A stretch of DNA of 64,000 nucleotides from Zymoseptoria tritici IPO323 (taxonomy: Eukaryota; Ascomycota; Dothideomycetes; Mycosphaerellales; Mycosphaerellaceae). The translations under genes were made by a program, and so were the position numbers. The notes below the pieces were generated by a model that did no database searches, was not told where the DNA came from, and saw only the letters and a list, made by a program, of their open reading frames with translations. The stretch lies in the NCBI RefSeq assembly GCF_000219625.1, contig NC_018218.1, forward strand, positions 248,001 to 312,000. The letters run 5' to 3'. Below, piece after piece: positions 50,510-59,942 of this stretch (position 1 is the first letter of the stretch; every line of letters starts with the position of its first letter).

Positions 50510-52513
50510 ATGCCTCGCCCTCCAGACCACTACACCCACGCCCAATTCGAGCCCGTCGAGTCGGACCACGCCGGCGAAACGGTCCAATGTCGCCACTGCC
50601 GCAACTGGACGGGTTCCATCAAGACGCTTAATCGGAAAAAAGCTCATCTTCTCACGTGCACGCAGTATGCGCAGTGGCGGGCGGCGGGGAATGGGCAGGA
50701 TTTGGCGCCGCCGAATAAGTATCATAAGAGGGATAGTTCGGTTATGGGTGGTGGGTGGGAGGGGCAGGGGGATGGGTCAGTGATCTTCTTTTGATGTTGT
50801 GGTGTTTTGTGGTGGCTTGAAGATGGAATTGCGATGATTTGGGTTCTTTGTGATGTTGGTGGAATGCTAACGGTGTTATTGCAGGAATACCTCTGGCTTC
50901 AATATGTCGCCGTTCAATGATACCCCGACGGTGGCTCGTGGCCGCAATCTTGATCTGACCAAGGTAGACATTGACAAGATGTTCCAATTCGCTGCAGTAT
51001 ACTGATCATGTACAGTACTTCTCCGAATTCTGGGACGACACCGCTTCGAACAAGGTCAGTGACTATCTACAGGATTTTACAGGCAATCTGTCTATTGTCA
51101 CTTTCGTGATCCTCTGCATCTTCAGATCCAGCGCCACAAGTACTTACAAGTATCTACCAGTGCATGCGAGTACGCTGCCTCTCCTGCGGCTTCGTCCGGG
51201 CAAAGAACACCACCCGCCAAGTCGAACATCTTGCCAGCTGCGCCTCGTTCCTCAACAGCACCGAAGGTCAAGCCGCTGTCGCGAACGGCGAACTCGAAAT
51301 GACACCTGCCGCACCTCGCCAGTCTTTCGGAGGCGGGAATGACATCTGGCGTGGCGGTGCACCAAACCCGAATCTGCAAGTCAGCCAGACGCCAACTTCG
51401 ACCAGCCGTGGTGGAGGAAGAGCCTATCCGATGCCGCCTCCTCCCAAAGCACCCTCCCTCGTATCTCACCTCCTCAACAAGTTCCAGGAAAAGTTCAATG
51501 TTGCGACTCAACAGTCTTTCCTCTCTCACGCCGGCTGCGGTACTCTGTCCCACGCAGCTCTCTGCTCCTGGCTCACACAGCATGGCCACATTTCTCGAGC
51601 TATGATTGCCGCCATTGGATCACTCATCGCCAAAGTGTTCCTGCCAGATGCCGCCAATACTCGCATTGCTACGCCATACCGTGCTCTGGACCTGCTCATC
51701 TCCACGATCAGCAATCTTCGTAAAGAGATCGACTTCATCGAGAATACTAAGCGGAAGTATCGCTTGGACGCTGCGAGTGAGCCGCCGTCGCCGATGACGA
51801 AGGCATACGTCGATCTCTTGGCGAGTGCTTCTGAGCCGAGAGCAGATCTGCTGGAGGGAATGGTAGCGCTGTGGGCGACCGAGCATGTATGTTGACCACC
51901 TTTTCCGTTTCTGTGTTCGATGTCACTAACTCTATACCAGCTATACTGCGTCTCCTGGCAATACGCCGCCAACTTTCAATCCACCGTACCCTCAAACAGC
52001 TACTCTGTGCCCTCCTACCTCTCTGGAGGCAGCAATCCGCTCGACCCATACGCCGCTCCTACCCCTGCTGCCTCTCGATCTGACCAACAACACGCCACCG
52101 CTCTCCGGGAAGCACTCATTCCGAACTGGACGTCACGAGAGTTCTGCAAATTTGTCGATGCATGCCGCGCGATCGTGGATGAGATTGCCAATAAAGAATC
52201 AGTCGGCGATGGACGACATCAATTGAGCCGGTGCGAGTTATTGTACAAGCAAGTTGTATTTCTGTGGGAGAGAATCTGGCCGGAGGTGGATGGTATGGGC
52301 GAGGAGAAGACCGAGGATGACGTTGCCGGTAAAGCGGCCGGTGCCGAAGGCAATGGTGAAAGTGGCCAAGGCAAAAATGCTGGCAACGGCATCGAGATTC
52401 AGGACGACGGTGACGATGATGCGGATGGAGATGGTGAGGGTGAGGGTGCAATCGATAGTCCTTATGGAGGAACAGGACTGGAGGCTGTGGCCGCTGCTAA
52501 TCGCAGTGGGTGA
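50510..52513 (+). CDS. Zinc-finger protein with C-terminal TenA/THI-4-like domain, five exons
   Basis: Predicted exons 50510-50775, 50885-50963, 51016-51054, 51161-51886 and 51941-52513 give 560 aa in one frame. Two similar zinc-finger-like units come first: CRHC...HLLTC near residue 27 and CLSCGFVRAKNTTRQVEHLASC-type (C-x2-C-x14-H-x4-C) near residue 132. After a Pro/Gly-rich linker, residues ~240-480 match the helical TenA/heme-oxygenase-like fold: SLIAKVFLP, YRALDLLISTISNLRKEIDF, KAYVDLLASASE, LLEGMVALWATEHLYCVSWQYA across the last splice, then LIPNWTSREFCKFVDAC and LWERIWPEVDGM. The catalytic Cys of bacterial thiaminase II in the PC motif is absent here (TEH). The tail is acidic. TenA proteins hydrolyse aminopyrimidines in thiamine salvage; fusion to DNA/RNA-binding-type fingers suggests another role. 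Exons 2-3 are the least certain. Confidence 0.68.
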
Positions 52514-52853
52514 ATGCTCGAGGATGCCAGGGTGGGACTCGGTGCGCTTGTACGATGGACATGGGGCATAGGTATGGCTTGTAATCTTAATTCGGGAGAA
52601 CATTCGGGAAGTAGTTGCGATACCCAACATATTCTACGGAGCATTTGCTGGAGATCAAGCTGCAGTTGAAGTGAATTTCAAGGGAGGTCTGCGATTGCTG
52701 ACAGCTTCTGGCAGGTTGACGCATGTTTCGAGCGAGCTCTCTACGCGCCTTTCCAAGTTTGCTCGGACTTTGTCGACGATCAAAACACCTTCTCCTACAA
52801 TCTCAACTCCTTCCTCTCTTCCACAGTGACACAGCTACTCAGATCTGCGCATC

Positions 52854-54641
52854 ATGGATCCGAATCGCAAACCTGTTCCGCCTCGCGGCCCTCCGCAAGG
52901 ACCTTCACGCCCGCCAACTGGGCCTCGAAGATCGCTTCAGCAACCGCTTCAGCAACCACCCCAGCAACCTCTCCAACCACCTCGCAATCCCTTTCAGCAA
53001 CCTCATCAATCAGCCCAGTCAGCTCCCGCCCCTCCCTTGCAACAACAACCACCTGCGCCCACGAATCCACCATCCGCCGCACAGCTCGCGATCTGGCGAG
53101 AAGAATTTGAAAAGGCAAGGAGCTTCGAAGACGACGATCTTTACCTCCATCCCGAGACACTGGCGAGAATGAATGGAGAAGAAGCTCACGCAAGTACCGC
53201 ACCTCCTGCGACAGGTGAATCGAACTCAGCTGCTCCGCCGCCTTCGACTCCTCGACCGGAACGAGGTGCCGGACCATCTGGAGCAGGTTCGGAGCGTCCA
53301 ACTCCTCGACAGCCACACAGCGCAAGAGTAGAACGAAGAGTCATGTCCTCTCAAGATGCGCGCAACTATCCGGCGCAACAAACTCGTTCTCATGCACCTC
53401 AACCATCTGCGGATCTTGGGTACGGACTGCACTCGGATTCCACCTTGCAAGGCCTTGGTTTGAGTACGCCACAGCTTAGTCAGCGCCGCACTGCGCCTGT
53501 TCAGTCCCCCTTTACGGATCCTACAAAGTCAACGTCGGCCAGAAGGCGTGCTCAGCCGTTGTTAGACAGGAGTGTGCCAGGTCAAGCTCATCGATATGAC
53601 TTCGAGCAACCGCCGATTTACCAGCCAAATGTGCCCAACAGCTCGTCTCAACGACGACCACCGGAATCATATCAAACACTATCTGAGCGTCGGGATCAAG
53701 ACCAGCGACGTCGAGCAGCGATTCCTCCTCCCCCACTGTATCGGCAACAGCACGTTCAGCAGTTCCAGCAATCGGAGCCACCTGGGTCTTTTCCCTCGAC
53801 CCGCAACCATCAGCCTCAGCAAGTCCCGCCGCTTGCGCCGCTCTCAATGCGATCTGCACATCTCTATTCGGCCTTCACTAATTTCCCTCCACAGCCACAT
53901 CAGTCAACTATGCAAGGAGGACAATTGGTCCCACGGCTCTACCCAAATCAGCAGACCTTGCCAGCATCCACAAACAACTTTCAATCACTCCACGACTTGG
54001 CACATTCCGCACCCTCAGTTCCTCCACTCGCGCCAGGTGCTTCTCTGCCAGGACCACCTCCCTTCCTCGCCTCACCCTTCCGCTCTCCTCCAGATCAACC
54101 CGGCCAGAACCCTCATCAACACGGAGCATCCGGACCAGCGCAGTCTCCAGCTTTCGCTACACAGTTCCCAGCAGATACTTTGCCGGTGGAACGCAGTCCA
54201 GTCCGAAGACCACTAAGTGCCAGCGCGGAGACTTTTCAGCCTGACATACGTCGCCCTCTGCCAAGTAGCCCACCTGGAAGAAGTCGGCAAGGGGGAGTCG
54301 ATGCTGGGAGAGGTGGAAGTGGAGACGAGAGGGAGAGCGATGAGGTTTCGACAAAGTGGGCAGACGGGTCCGGAGAAGCAGGAAAGGAAAGCGCTGAAGA
54401 GTCCGAGGAGCATACGCAGGAGGGAGTTGAGGCCGAGGACAAGGCTGAGGTGGAGGGAGGTGAAGAAGCCGAGGAAGTCACAAGCACAGCGGAGAGCTCC
54501 AATGGAAGCGAGGCGATGTTGACCGAGGCTTTGGCTGCGGCAGAAGGGAGCTCTGAAGGGGGAGGAGTCTGGGGAGAGCCTAAGGAGAAGAACAGGGATC
54601 CGGAAAACTGGAAGGTTGACAGCTTTCCGAAGAAGCATTGA
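52854..54641 (+). CDS. Unknown disordered Pro/Gln-rich protein
   Basis: 595-aa single-exon frame with no recognisable fold. Residues 1-75 are Pro/Gln-rich (QQPLQQPPQQP repeats). One short ordered-looking segment, LAIWREEFEKARSFEDDDLY, follows near residue 80. Residues 110-480 are Ser/Pro/Gln-rich with many RRP and SP sites. The last ~110 residues are strongly acidic (Glu-rich) and end ENWKVDSFPKKH. No signal peptide or membrane segment. The continuous open frame over 1.8 kb, the CT-rich leader and a good ATG context support a real gene. Proteins of this kind are often scaffold or transcription-related, but no function can be given. Confidence 0.65.
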   Translation: MDPNRKPVPPRGPPQGPSRPPTGPRRSLQQPLQQPPQQPLQPPRNPFQQPHQSAQSAPAPPLQQQPPAPTNPPSAAQLAIWREEFEKARSFEDDDLYLHPETLARMNGEEAHASTAPPATGESNSAAPPPSTPRPERGAGPSGAGSERPTPRQPHSARVERRVMSSQDARNYPAQQTRSHAPQPSADLGYGLHSDSTLQGLGLSTPQLSQRRTAPVQSPFTDPTKSTSARRRAQPLLDRSVPGQAHRYDFEQPPIYQPNVPNSSSQRRPPESYQTLSERRDQDQRRRAAIPPPPLYRQQHVQQFQQSEPPGSFPSTRNHQPQQVPPLAPLSMRSAHLYSAFTNFPPQPHQSTMQGGQLVPRLYPNQQTLPASTNNFQSLHDLAHSAPSVPPLAPGASLPGPPPFLASPFRSPPDQPGQNPHQHGASGPAQSPAFATQFPADTLPVERSPVRRPLSASAETFQPDIRRPLPSSPPGRSRQGGVDAGRGGSGDERESDEVSTKWADGSGEAGKESAEESEEHTQEGVEAEDKAEVEGGEEAEEVTSTAESSNGSEAMLTEALAAAEGSSEGGGVWGEPKEKNRDPENWKVDSFPKKH

Positions 54642-55542
54642 AGCGAGAACGCGGCTTTCTGGCTTTATTGCTTGCATCGAGAATGCAAGAGATCGTCGAC
54701 GAGATGGGAGATAGACAGACAGACACTCTTTGACGGTGGTCACAGAACAATTTCTGCTGTTGAAATGCTGAAATACAAGTTTGTCATGACTTACCGCTGA
54801 CTCGTCGAATAAGACTCATATTCTGAATGTGCCTGGGATAGCATGCATATGCTACAGGATTTGACGTGAATTCATCGGCCATGAGCGTAGCATGGACAAC
54901 TAATGCTGCCTTCGGCGACGGTGCCAGCAAGCAAATCACGAAACTCCCACGAAGCTGTTCCGTTTGATTATATAGAAGAATGATATCCGCTGCTCACATC
55001 ATTGGTACCATGGCTAAATGCAGTTTCTCTCGCTCCTTTTCGTTACCATCGATGCAGCAGGTACGTCAAGGCAGGAAGCTGACGTGGACACTCTCTGTAA
55101 CGCTTGGACACGCTACCTGGTCTTCGATGGGCTAGAAGACTCCTGATAGAATACTCGGGTTGGCAAGATACTCTTACCATGACAGTTGGCATCACAGCAA
55201 TATGGACACGTTCCGAGCGCTTCGTAGCTGCATCAGAGGCATGAGGGGCAGCGAGCAAGTAAAGTGGCGCTGGTTGAGCTTGGCCAAAGCGTGCAGACGT
55301 TTGTTGCCTGCTGAAGCTTCTTTTCCTCCAGCTTCGTTTCTTCCACAACCATCGACACCACCACACTTTCATCTCGCTATCCATCAACACGGCACCGCCA
55401 TCATCACTCGTATTATCGTATGAGGACATCGCAGACAACAATATCGATGCCTTGCTGCTTACTGCTCCGCGGGTCGACCTTGCTCGCTGCCGCCGCGGTG
55501 CTGCTCGTCTGACCCAAGCCAACCCCAGAAGACGGCGACGAC
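54642..55542. other. Intergenic, no gene accepted
   Basis: 3' flank of the disordered-protein gene, then short frames on both strands. A plus-strand frame (55202-55423) starts MDTFRALRSCIRGMRGSEQ and lacks features. Confidence 0.4.
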
Positions 55543-56575
55543 ATGCCTTCACCTCCTCCTACACCACGACAGTGAGCATCCTACATCGACTCCTTTCGAC
55601 CAACCCAAGCTGACACTGCTACCAGATCATCGATGGCTGATCAGCTTTCCAACACCGCCGATTAACCGTCGCAGGAGAAGCGCGGCAACAATCATCACAT
55701 CACGAAGGTTTTCATCATCGTTGCAAGAAGCTGCTTGGGCTCCACGCTTCGAGATTCCAGCACTTCACAACGTCGGACGCATATTCCTGGCATGTCCTTC
55801 ACACGCGTATCCAAGCCGTCAACAACGCCGCAGCGCACCGACAATCTCTTCCTTGTTCATCAATCGAGGAAGCAATGAGTATGCATTCTTCTTACCACTG
55901 TCATTACGATGCTCAAGGCTAACATCATGTCCCTGACAGGCACCTACTCATCTACCGTCGTAAGCACGCATCGCCAAGCTCGATCATGCAGCTTGCAAGG
56001 CCATCACTTCCATCACCACTCGTCTCCAAGAGCCTTGAGCCTTTACTTCCCACCGCAGCAATTACAGTCTTGCCTCCTTTGTGAGCACATTGAGCGTCTA
56101 CCGACATGAATCAGAAGAGCAGCGAAAATCACGGACATCACAGCTTCTTCCATCATGGCCAACGTGTCTCAATCGGATACAACTCTGCGTTCTAGCTGGA
56201 TTGCAAACACCACACACTACTTCGAGAACGATCTGTGCTGGACGTCAAACGACAATCGTTTTTCGGAACGTCTGCAGACCTGGATCTTGGGTGTCACTTC
56301 TCACTGCTGCAGCAATCTCTCACATCGACCACCGCGAGCTCGAGCAAGAATCATCTATGTAGCAGAGGCACGGATACCAGCTCCACCATCTGCAGTCTGC
56401 ACAGGTCTCAGTTTCATCATCCGCACAGGTCTCAGCTTCACCATCTGCTCAGGTCCCAGATTCACCCTCTGCTCAGGCTCCAGCTTCACCACTTGCGCAA
56501 CCTTCCACCTCTGAGCCAGCGGTTAAATCTCCAGAGCCCTCGCCGCGTGCACAGACTCCAGTCTTCCCGGCCTAA
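55543..56575 (+). CDS. Possible multi-exon Ser/Pro-rich gene, structure unresolved
   Basis: Several donor/acceptor pairs are visible: GTGAGC at 55572 with CCAG at 55622-55625, GTATGC at 55879 with CTGACAG ending 55939, GTAAGC at 55960 with GCAG near 55992, GTGAGC at 56081. The pieces between them read as Pro/Arg-rich (PTPPINRRRRSA, FEIPALHNVGRIFLACPS) and Ser/Pro-rich (SPLVSKSLEPLLPTAAI) protein. The last part, from an acceptor at about 56359, encodes 10-residue Ser/Ala/Gln/Pro repeats (SAQVSASP, SAQVPDSP, SAQAPASP) and stops at 56573-56575. I could not settle one complete frame, so the call is tentative. It may also be a decayed gene. Confidence 0.3.
56387..56510. repeat. 30-bp minisatellite, about four units
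   Basis: Units of 30 bp with the core GCACAGGTCTCAGCTTCACC follow head to tail between about 56387 and 56510. In one frame they encode the decapeptide-type repeat Ser-Ala-Gln-Val-x-x-Ser-Pro. The later units diverge (GCTCAGGTCCCAGATTC, GCTCAGGCTCCAGCTTC). Confidence 0.65.
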
Positions 56576-56850
56576 TCTACCTTGTCTCCGGCTTTGCTCG
56601 TCTTTTCGACACTTCCGCTTGCCTCCAGAAGTCTTGTCAGCCGCTCAACGATGTTTCCTCACAATCACCAACGCGAGAATGAAACCGAAGTCCGACTATC
56701 TCAGCATCCGCATACCTCAACACATCAATCGTGGGAACTACGTTAGTGCCAACCGACAAGCCGAAGAACGCCTTTGCCCGCGCCCTTTCCGGCATAATTG
56801 CCAACACGACTCGTGGCTTCCGACAGCACGCCAATCGTTTAAATCCTCCT
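56576..56850. other. No gene seen
   Basis: Short stretch between the possible multi-exon gene and the first copy of the stem-forming repeat. Confidence 0.4.
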
Positions 56851-56931
56851 CCATCACCTGTCAGACCACCTACGGGGACTCGACCGTTGCTCCGCCACAC
56901 TTTGGCAGCAGAAAGAGAAGACAGGTGATGG
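56851..56931. repeat. Stem-forming repeat element, copy 1
   Basis: 81 bp bounded by a perfect 12-bp inverted repeat, CCATCACCTGTC at the left and GACAGGTGATGG at the right. The inside carries the core GGGGACTC, then CGCCA.ACTTTGGCAGCAG. Three further copies occur within 1.5 kb. Confidence 0.75.
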
Positions 56932-56942
56932 ATCAAACCCGA

Positions 56943-57017
56943 ACCATCCGCCAGACAAGCACGGGGACTCAACCGTCGCTCCGCCATACTTTGGCAGCGA
57001 AAGCTACGGCGGATGGT
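56943..57017. repeat. Stem-forming repeat element, copy 2
   Basis: 75 bp bounded by a perfect 10-bp inverted repeat, ACCATCCGCC and GGCGGATGGT. The arm sequence differs from copy 1 (CCGCC for CACCTGTC) yet both sides changed together, so pairing is kept. The inner core GGGGACTCAACCG..GCTCCGCCATACTTTGG is the same. Confidence 0.75.
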
Positions 57018-57810
57018 AAGGGAGGGTGTGGTGGACCCGGAGAATCCACCGACAAGCCGAAGACCGCCCTCGCCTGCGCCATCTCGGCATAATTGCCACG
57101 ACGAAGCCGTCGCCCATGGCGATCCATCTCCCAGATCTCCGTCACGACAACGTATCACTGTACTTGGTACCAGTGTTCTGAGTAGGTTATCGTGCACCCT
57201 TCCGCAACCACTTGTTACCTCTCTGACATTCCTACCAGGCCATCTCAGTCGCCCCGCGCTTCTGGTCCTCAACCGCCTACCAGACCAAGACAAAGGAGAA
57301 GTGGGACAGTCGTATGCCGCGCGACTTCGTCAAAGCCATCGAAGACAACCACATCCTCGACATCGCCGCCAAAGGTCGTCTGCGCTGGTAGCGCCGCGAG
57401 ACTCGACCCGGCCGTCCTCAACTTCCTGAGCATCGCATACTTGTTGGCGAGAATCGCCTTCATCTACCTCTACATCCACAGTGGGACTGCTGGAGTCGCC
57501 AAGGCTCGTACGTGCGCATACATGGGAGGAATGGGACTGCTCTTCACGATCTTCGTGATGGCTGCTGCTGCGTTCACTGATCGTCTGCATTGGTCGCGCC
57601 GCGAGACTGGCGAAGAGTCAGCAGGGCGCCGGCGAAGAGTACGTTTGCGTGCTGAGGTTACATGGCAGGCTGCTCGGCGAAGAAGAACAGCTCGCGCACG
57701 CATTGGAGACACTCACTGGTGCGCTCTTCCAGCGTCCACCACTCATGTCGGCCGTGAAGTGTCAGCTTCGCTACACCATCCTTCCCGGTGTCAGATCTTT
57801 GACACCACCT
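57018..57810 (+). pseudogene. MAPEG-like membrane protein remnant
   Basis: Two neighbouring segments resemble a MAPEG protein (membrane-associated proteins in eicosanoid and glutathione metabolism). At about 57234-57390 an exon-like piece reads TKEKWDSRMPRDFVKAIEDN. At about 57373-57570, in another frame, a piece reads ARLDPAVLNFLSIAYLLAR followed by IAFIYLYIHSGTAG and [14 protein letters not shown], which matches the second and third helices of the family (ARLDP..LN.LSIAYL..R). The NG.E.LP.F segment that should lie between them is missing, and the two frames are shifted by one. A 31-bp piece of it (CGTCTGC..TGGT.GCGCCGCGAGACT) is duplicated at 57580-57611. I read this as a decayed copy; an unresolved spliced gene is possible. 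Confidence 0.42.
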
Positions 57811-57887
57811 CCATCGCCTGTCAGACAATTTCGGGGACTCAACCGATGCCTCGCCATACTTTGGCAGCAGAAGACACGACAGGTGGC
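57811..57887. repeat. Stem-forming repeat element, copy 3
   Basis: 77 bp with ends CCATCGCCTGTC and GACAGGTGGC. The six base pairs next to the loop pair (CCTGTC/GACAGG) and the outer part has mismatches. The core CGGGGACTCAACCGATGCC..GCCATACTTTGGCAGCAGAAGA matches the other copies. Confidence 0.7.
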
Positions 57888-58215
57888 AGAGGGGAGGGAC
57901 TGGGCATAGCTCGTGCAGACCTGGCTGGGACACCGACGTAAGAGCGCGCAGAAGAATACAACTGAGGAAAATATCAGCATATTCGACGAAAGACTGCAGT
58001 TCTCTCACGACGATCAATGACGCCGTGGCCATGGCACAACACACAAACAAATTTCATCCATCAACCATCATCAAGCTTTCCAGGCCACTTCAACTTACGC
58101 ATACTCATCACTCGGCCATATGAACATCATCAAGTTGGTTTCCATCATTACTCGCCGCGGAAGTGCCAGGTCCCTCAGGAGCCTGCCTACTGGCACCACT
58201 CACGGCGATGTCGCT
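57888..58215. other. No gene seen
   Basis: Between copies 3 and 4 of the stem-forming repeat. Short overlapping frames only. Confidence 0.4.
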
Positions 58216-58295
58216 CTTCCACTTGTCAGACAATTTGCGGGACTCAACGGATGCTTCGCCATATTTTGGCAGCAGAAGATACGACAGGCGATGGG
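58216..58295. repeat. Stem-forming repeat element, copy 4
   Basis: 80 bp with ends CTTCCACTTGTC and GACAGGCGATGG. Pairing is kept through one G-U-type change and one mismatch. The core GCGGGACTCAACGGATGCTTCGCC and TTTTGGCAGCAGAAGA is shared. Confidence 0.7.
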
Positions 58296-58706
58296 TTGTT
58301 GAGGGCATTGATGAAGCACGTCACCGCCATTACGGCTCGCCTCGGGAAGCTGGGCGAGCTCCTAGACTTGACAGATTGGCATGTCAGAGATGTATGTCCT
58401 CCCCCGAACGTCGACCGACGACCGGTGTGAACCTCGAAGCTGATTCTCCATAGTGTCCCGAAGCCTTGACGCTTGACCTTCCGCGGCCGAGTAGGCACAA
58501 CAGGGCGTCAACCGGAGCATCGAGTGATGTGGCATCTTAGCGGGCGTTCAGGAAGCATCGGATACACAGAAAGGCGTTCAAGGGAGTTCACATCATGCTC
58601 GTCGGCACCATACCTCGTCGGTGAACGCAACAGAAGAGCATGCATTGCCGGCGTACGGTATGAGGTGTTGATAGACGTCGCAGAGGCGGATGGGGCCGTC
58701 GCCGAC
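58296..58706. other. No complete gene; upstream part of an SDR remnant
   Basis: The last ~60 bp (from about 58655) may extend the short-chain-dehydrogenase remnant at 58707 upstream (YEVLIDVAEADG frame). The remainder holds no recognised feature. Confidence 0.4.
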
Positions 58707-58931
58707 CTCAGCGGCCTCGCCGTCTTCTTTGCCTCTGATGTCTCCGCCTACATGATCGGCTCCGACAACATGATCGATGTTGGCCACACTGTTTGGTGGA
58801 TTCTTGACAACTCATCTTCGAGACGAGTTGTTGAGCGTCCGCCATACAGTGTAGCCACCGTCGATGATGTTGTCGGCGCCGGTCATGTAGGCGGAGGCCT
58901 CCGAGGCAAGGTAGACTGCGAGGCCGCTGAG
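58707..58931. repeat. 111-bp inverted repeat of SDR gene ends
   Basis: Two arms of 111 bp (58707-58817 and 58821-58931) are inverted around a 3-bp centre (TCG). Each arm encodes the C-terminal end of a short-chain dehydrogenase/reductase: the plus arm reads LSGLAVFFASDVSAYMIGS then DNMIDVGHTVW, the minus arm reads [19 protein letters not shown] then [11 protein letters not shown]. Both match the family segment FLASD.S.Y.TG..I.VDGG. The minus arm keeps the canonical DGG while the plus arm has DVG, so the plus arm has decayed more. The arms share roughly 80 percent of bases by eye. No start, Rossmann motif or catalytic YxxxK is nearby. Confidence 0.78.
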
Positions 58932-59303
58932 ATTGGAGAGCGCTCAGTTCGATCAATTGTACATACTTGTCAACTGGTGCATGTTAGTATTACTTCCCAG
59001 CTTCCACGATTCGTTCGACTCACACTGGTTTATTTGCATGTTGAGCTCCTGGAATCGTTGGCCAAAGTCTTGCGTCGCCTCTCCCAACGTCACCCCATGT
59101 CAAACGCTCGTAGGCCGCCGAATTCACTCTCCTCCCAGGTTTCCTTTCGAGCAGTGCTTCACTCTTTCCGTACCCACAATAGAGCAAATTCCGCGCACTG
59201 CTACATTTTCCAATGCCGCCTTCTCGTCTCACCTCGGTCTCTTGGCCACCCCGACTTCACACGTACATACCACCACAACGTACCATAGTCACTCACACCA
59301 ACC
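58932..59303. other. Leader region of the RNase III-like gene
   Basis: No gene recognised. On the minus strand some sequence continues from the SDR arm but no further SDR motif is visible. Confidence 0.4.
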
Positions 59304-59942
59304 ATGGCTACCAACACCACCATCGACATCATCGGCCACGCCACCCTCCGCTTCGCCAGCGGCACAGAAATCCTGTTCGAGTACGAGTTCAAGAACCCGG
59401 CTCTCCTCTTCCTCGCCTGCACAGTGGAGCAGTCTCTCGCGGCCGTCGCCCGCAAGAACGCGCCACCGAACAACCGGCAGCTCGCCATCACCGGTGATGC
59501 GATCGCGCGCGCAGTGCTCAGCACCAAATGGATTGAGGGAGGCGGCAGCACTCGTACGTTTCCCCTCCATCGCTCTCCAACGCTTTCGATCGTTCCATGC
59601 TAACCAGTTCGTTGCTGTTCAGTCCAATGGGAATCCATCCACGGACGTGGCATCGCCACAAACCGGTACCTGGCCCATATGGCCGAAATCAAGGGGGTGA
59701 TGGAGAACCTCGCGATGCTGAACGGGTGCTCTGCCGCTGGCATCCCCATCCACCACACCATCAAGGCAACCATGGTGGAAGCGATTTTCGGAGCCGTTTG
59801 GCTCGACTCGAAGGATTTGGGGGTCGTGGAGGAGGTGATGCGGCTTCTCGGAGTGTTTTGGCCGGTGGATGCGGAGGTGGAGAGGATGCTTCTGGTGTTT
59901 CTTGGGGAGCTGCGGCAATTGGGGGTTTTGGGTGGTGTTTAG
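59304..59942 (+). CDS. RNase III-like domain protein, two exons
   Basis: Exons 59304-59553 and 59623-59942 join over a 69-nt intron (GTACGT..GCTAACC..TCAG) to give 189 aa. The fold is suggested by FKNPALLFLA (the usual RNase III F.NP.LL..A start), NRQLAITGDAI near residue 64, matching the signature ER.LEFLGDA, and ATMVEAIFGAVWLD near residue 135, matching the second acidic site. The Asp of GDA and the Glu of VEA are kept, but the first catalytic Glu of the signature is replaced (LAITGDA for LEFLGDA). There is no double-stranded RNA-binding domain. Short fungal RNase III-like proteins of this size exist; some act in mitochondrial ribosomes. This one is probably weakly active or structural. Confidence 0.72.

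Noticed and set aside
51111..51160. Acceptor at 51125 (CTTCAG) for exon 4 of the TenA-type gene
   Set aside because: It puts the second zinc-finger and the whole TenA domain out of frame with exon 3, whereas the acceptor ending at 51160 keeps frame.
58473..59288. 271-codon frame through the SDR palindrome
   Set aside because: Only the 35-residue SDR end is recognisable; the rest crosses the opposite arm antisense and then non-coding sequence. Treated as an inverted repeat of gene fragments.
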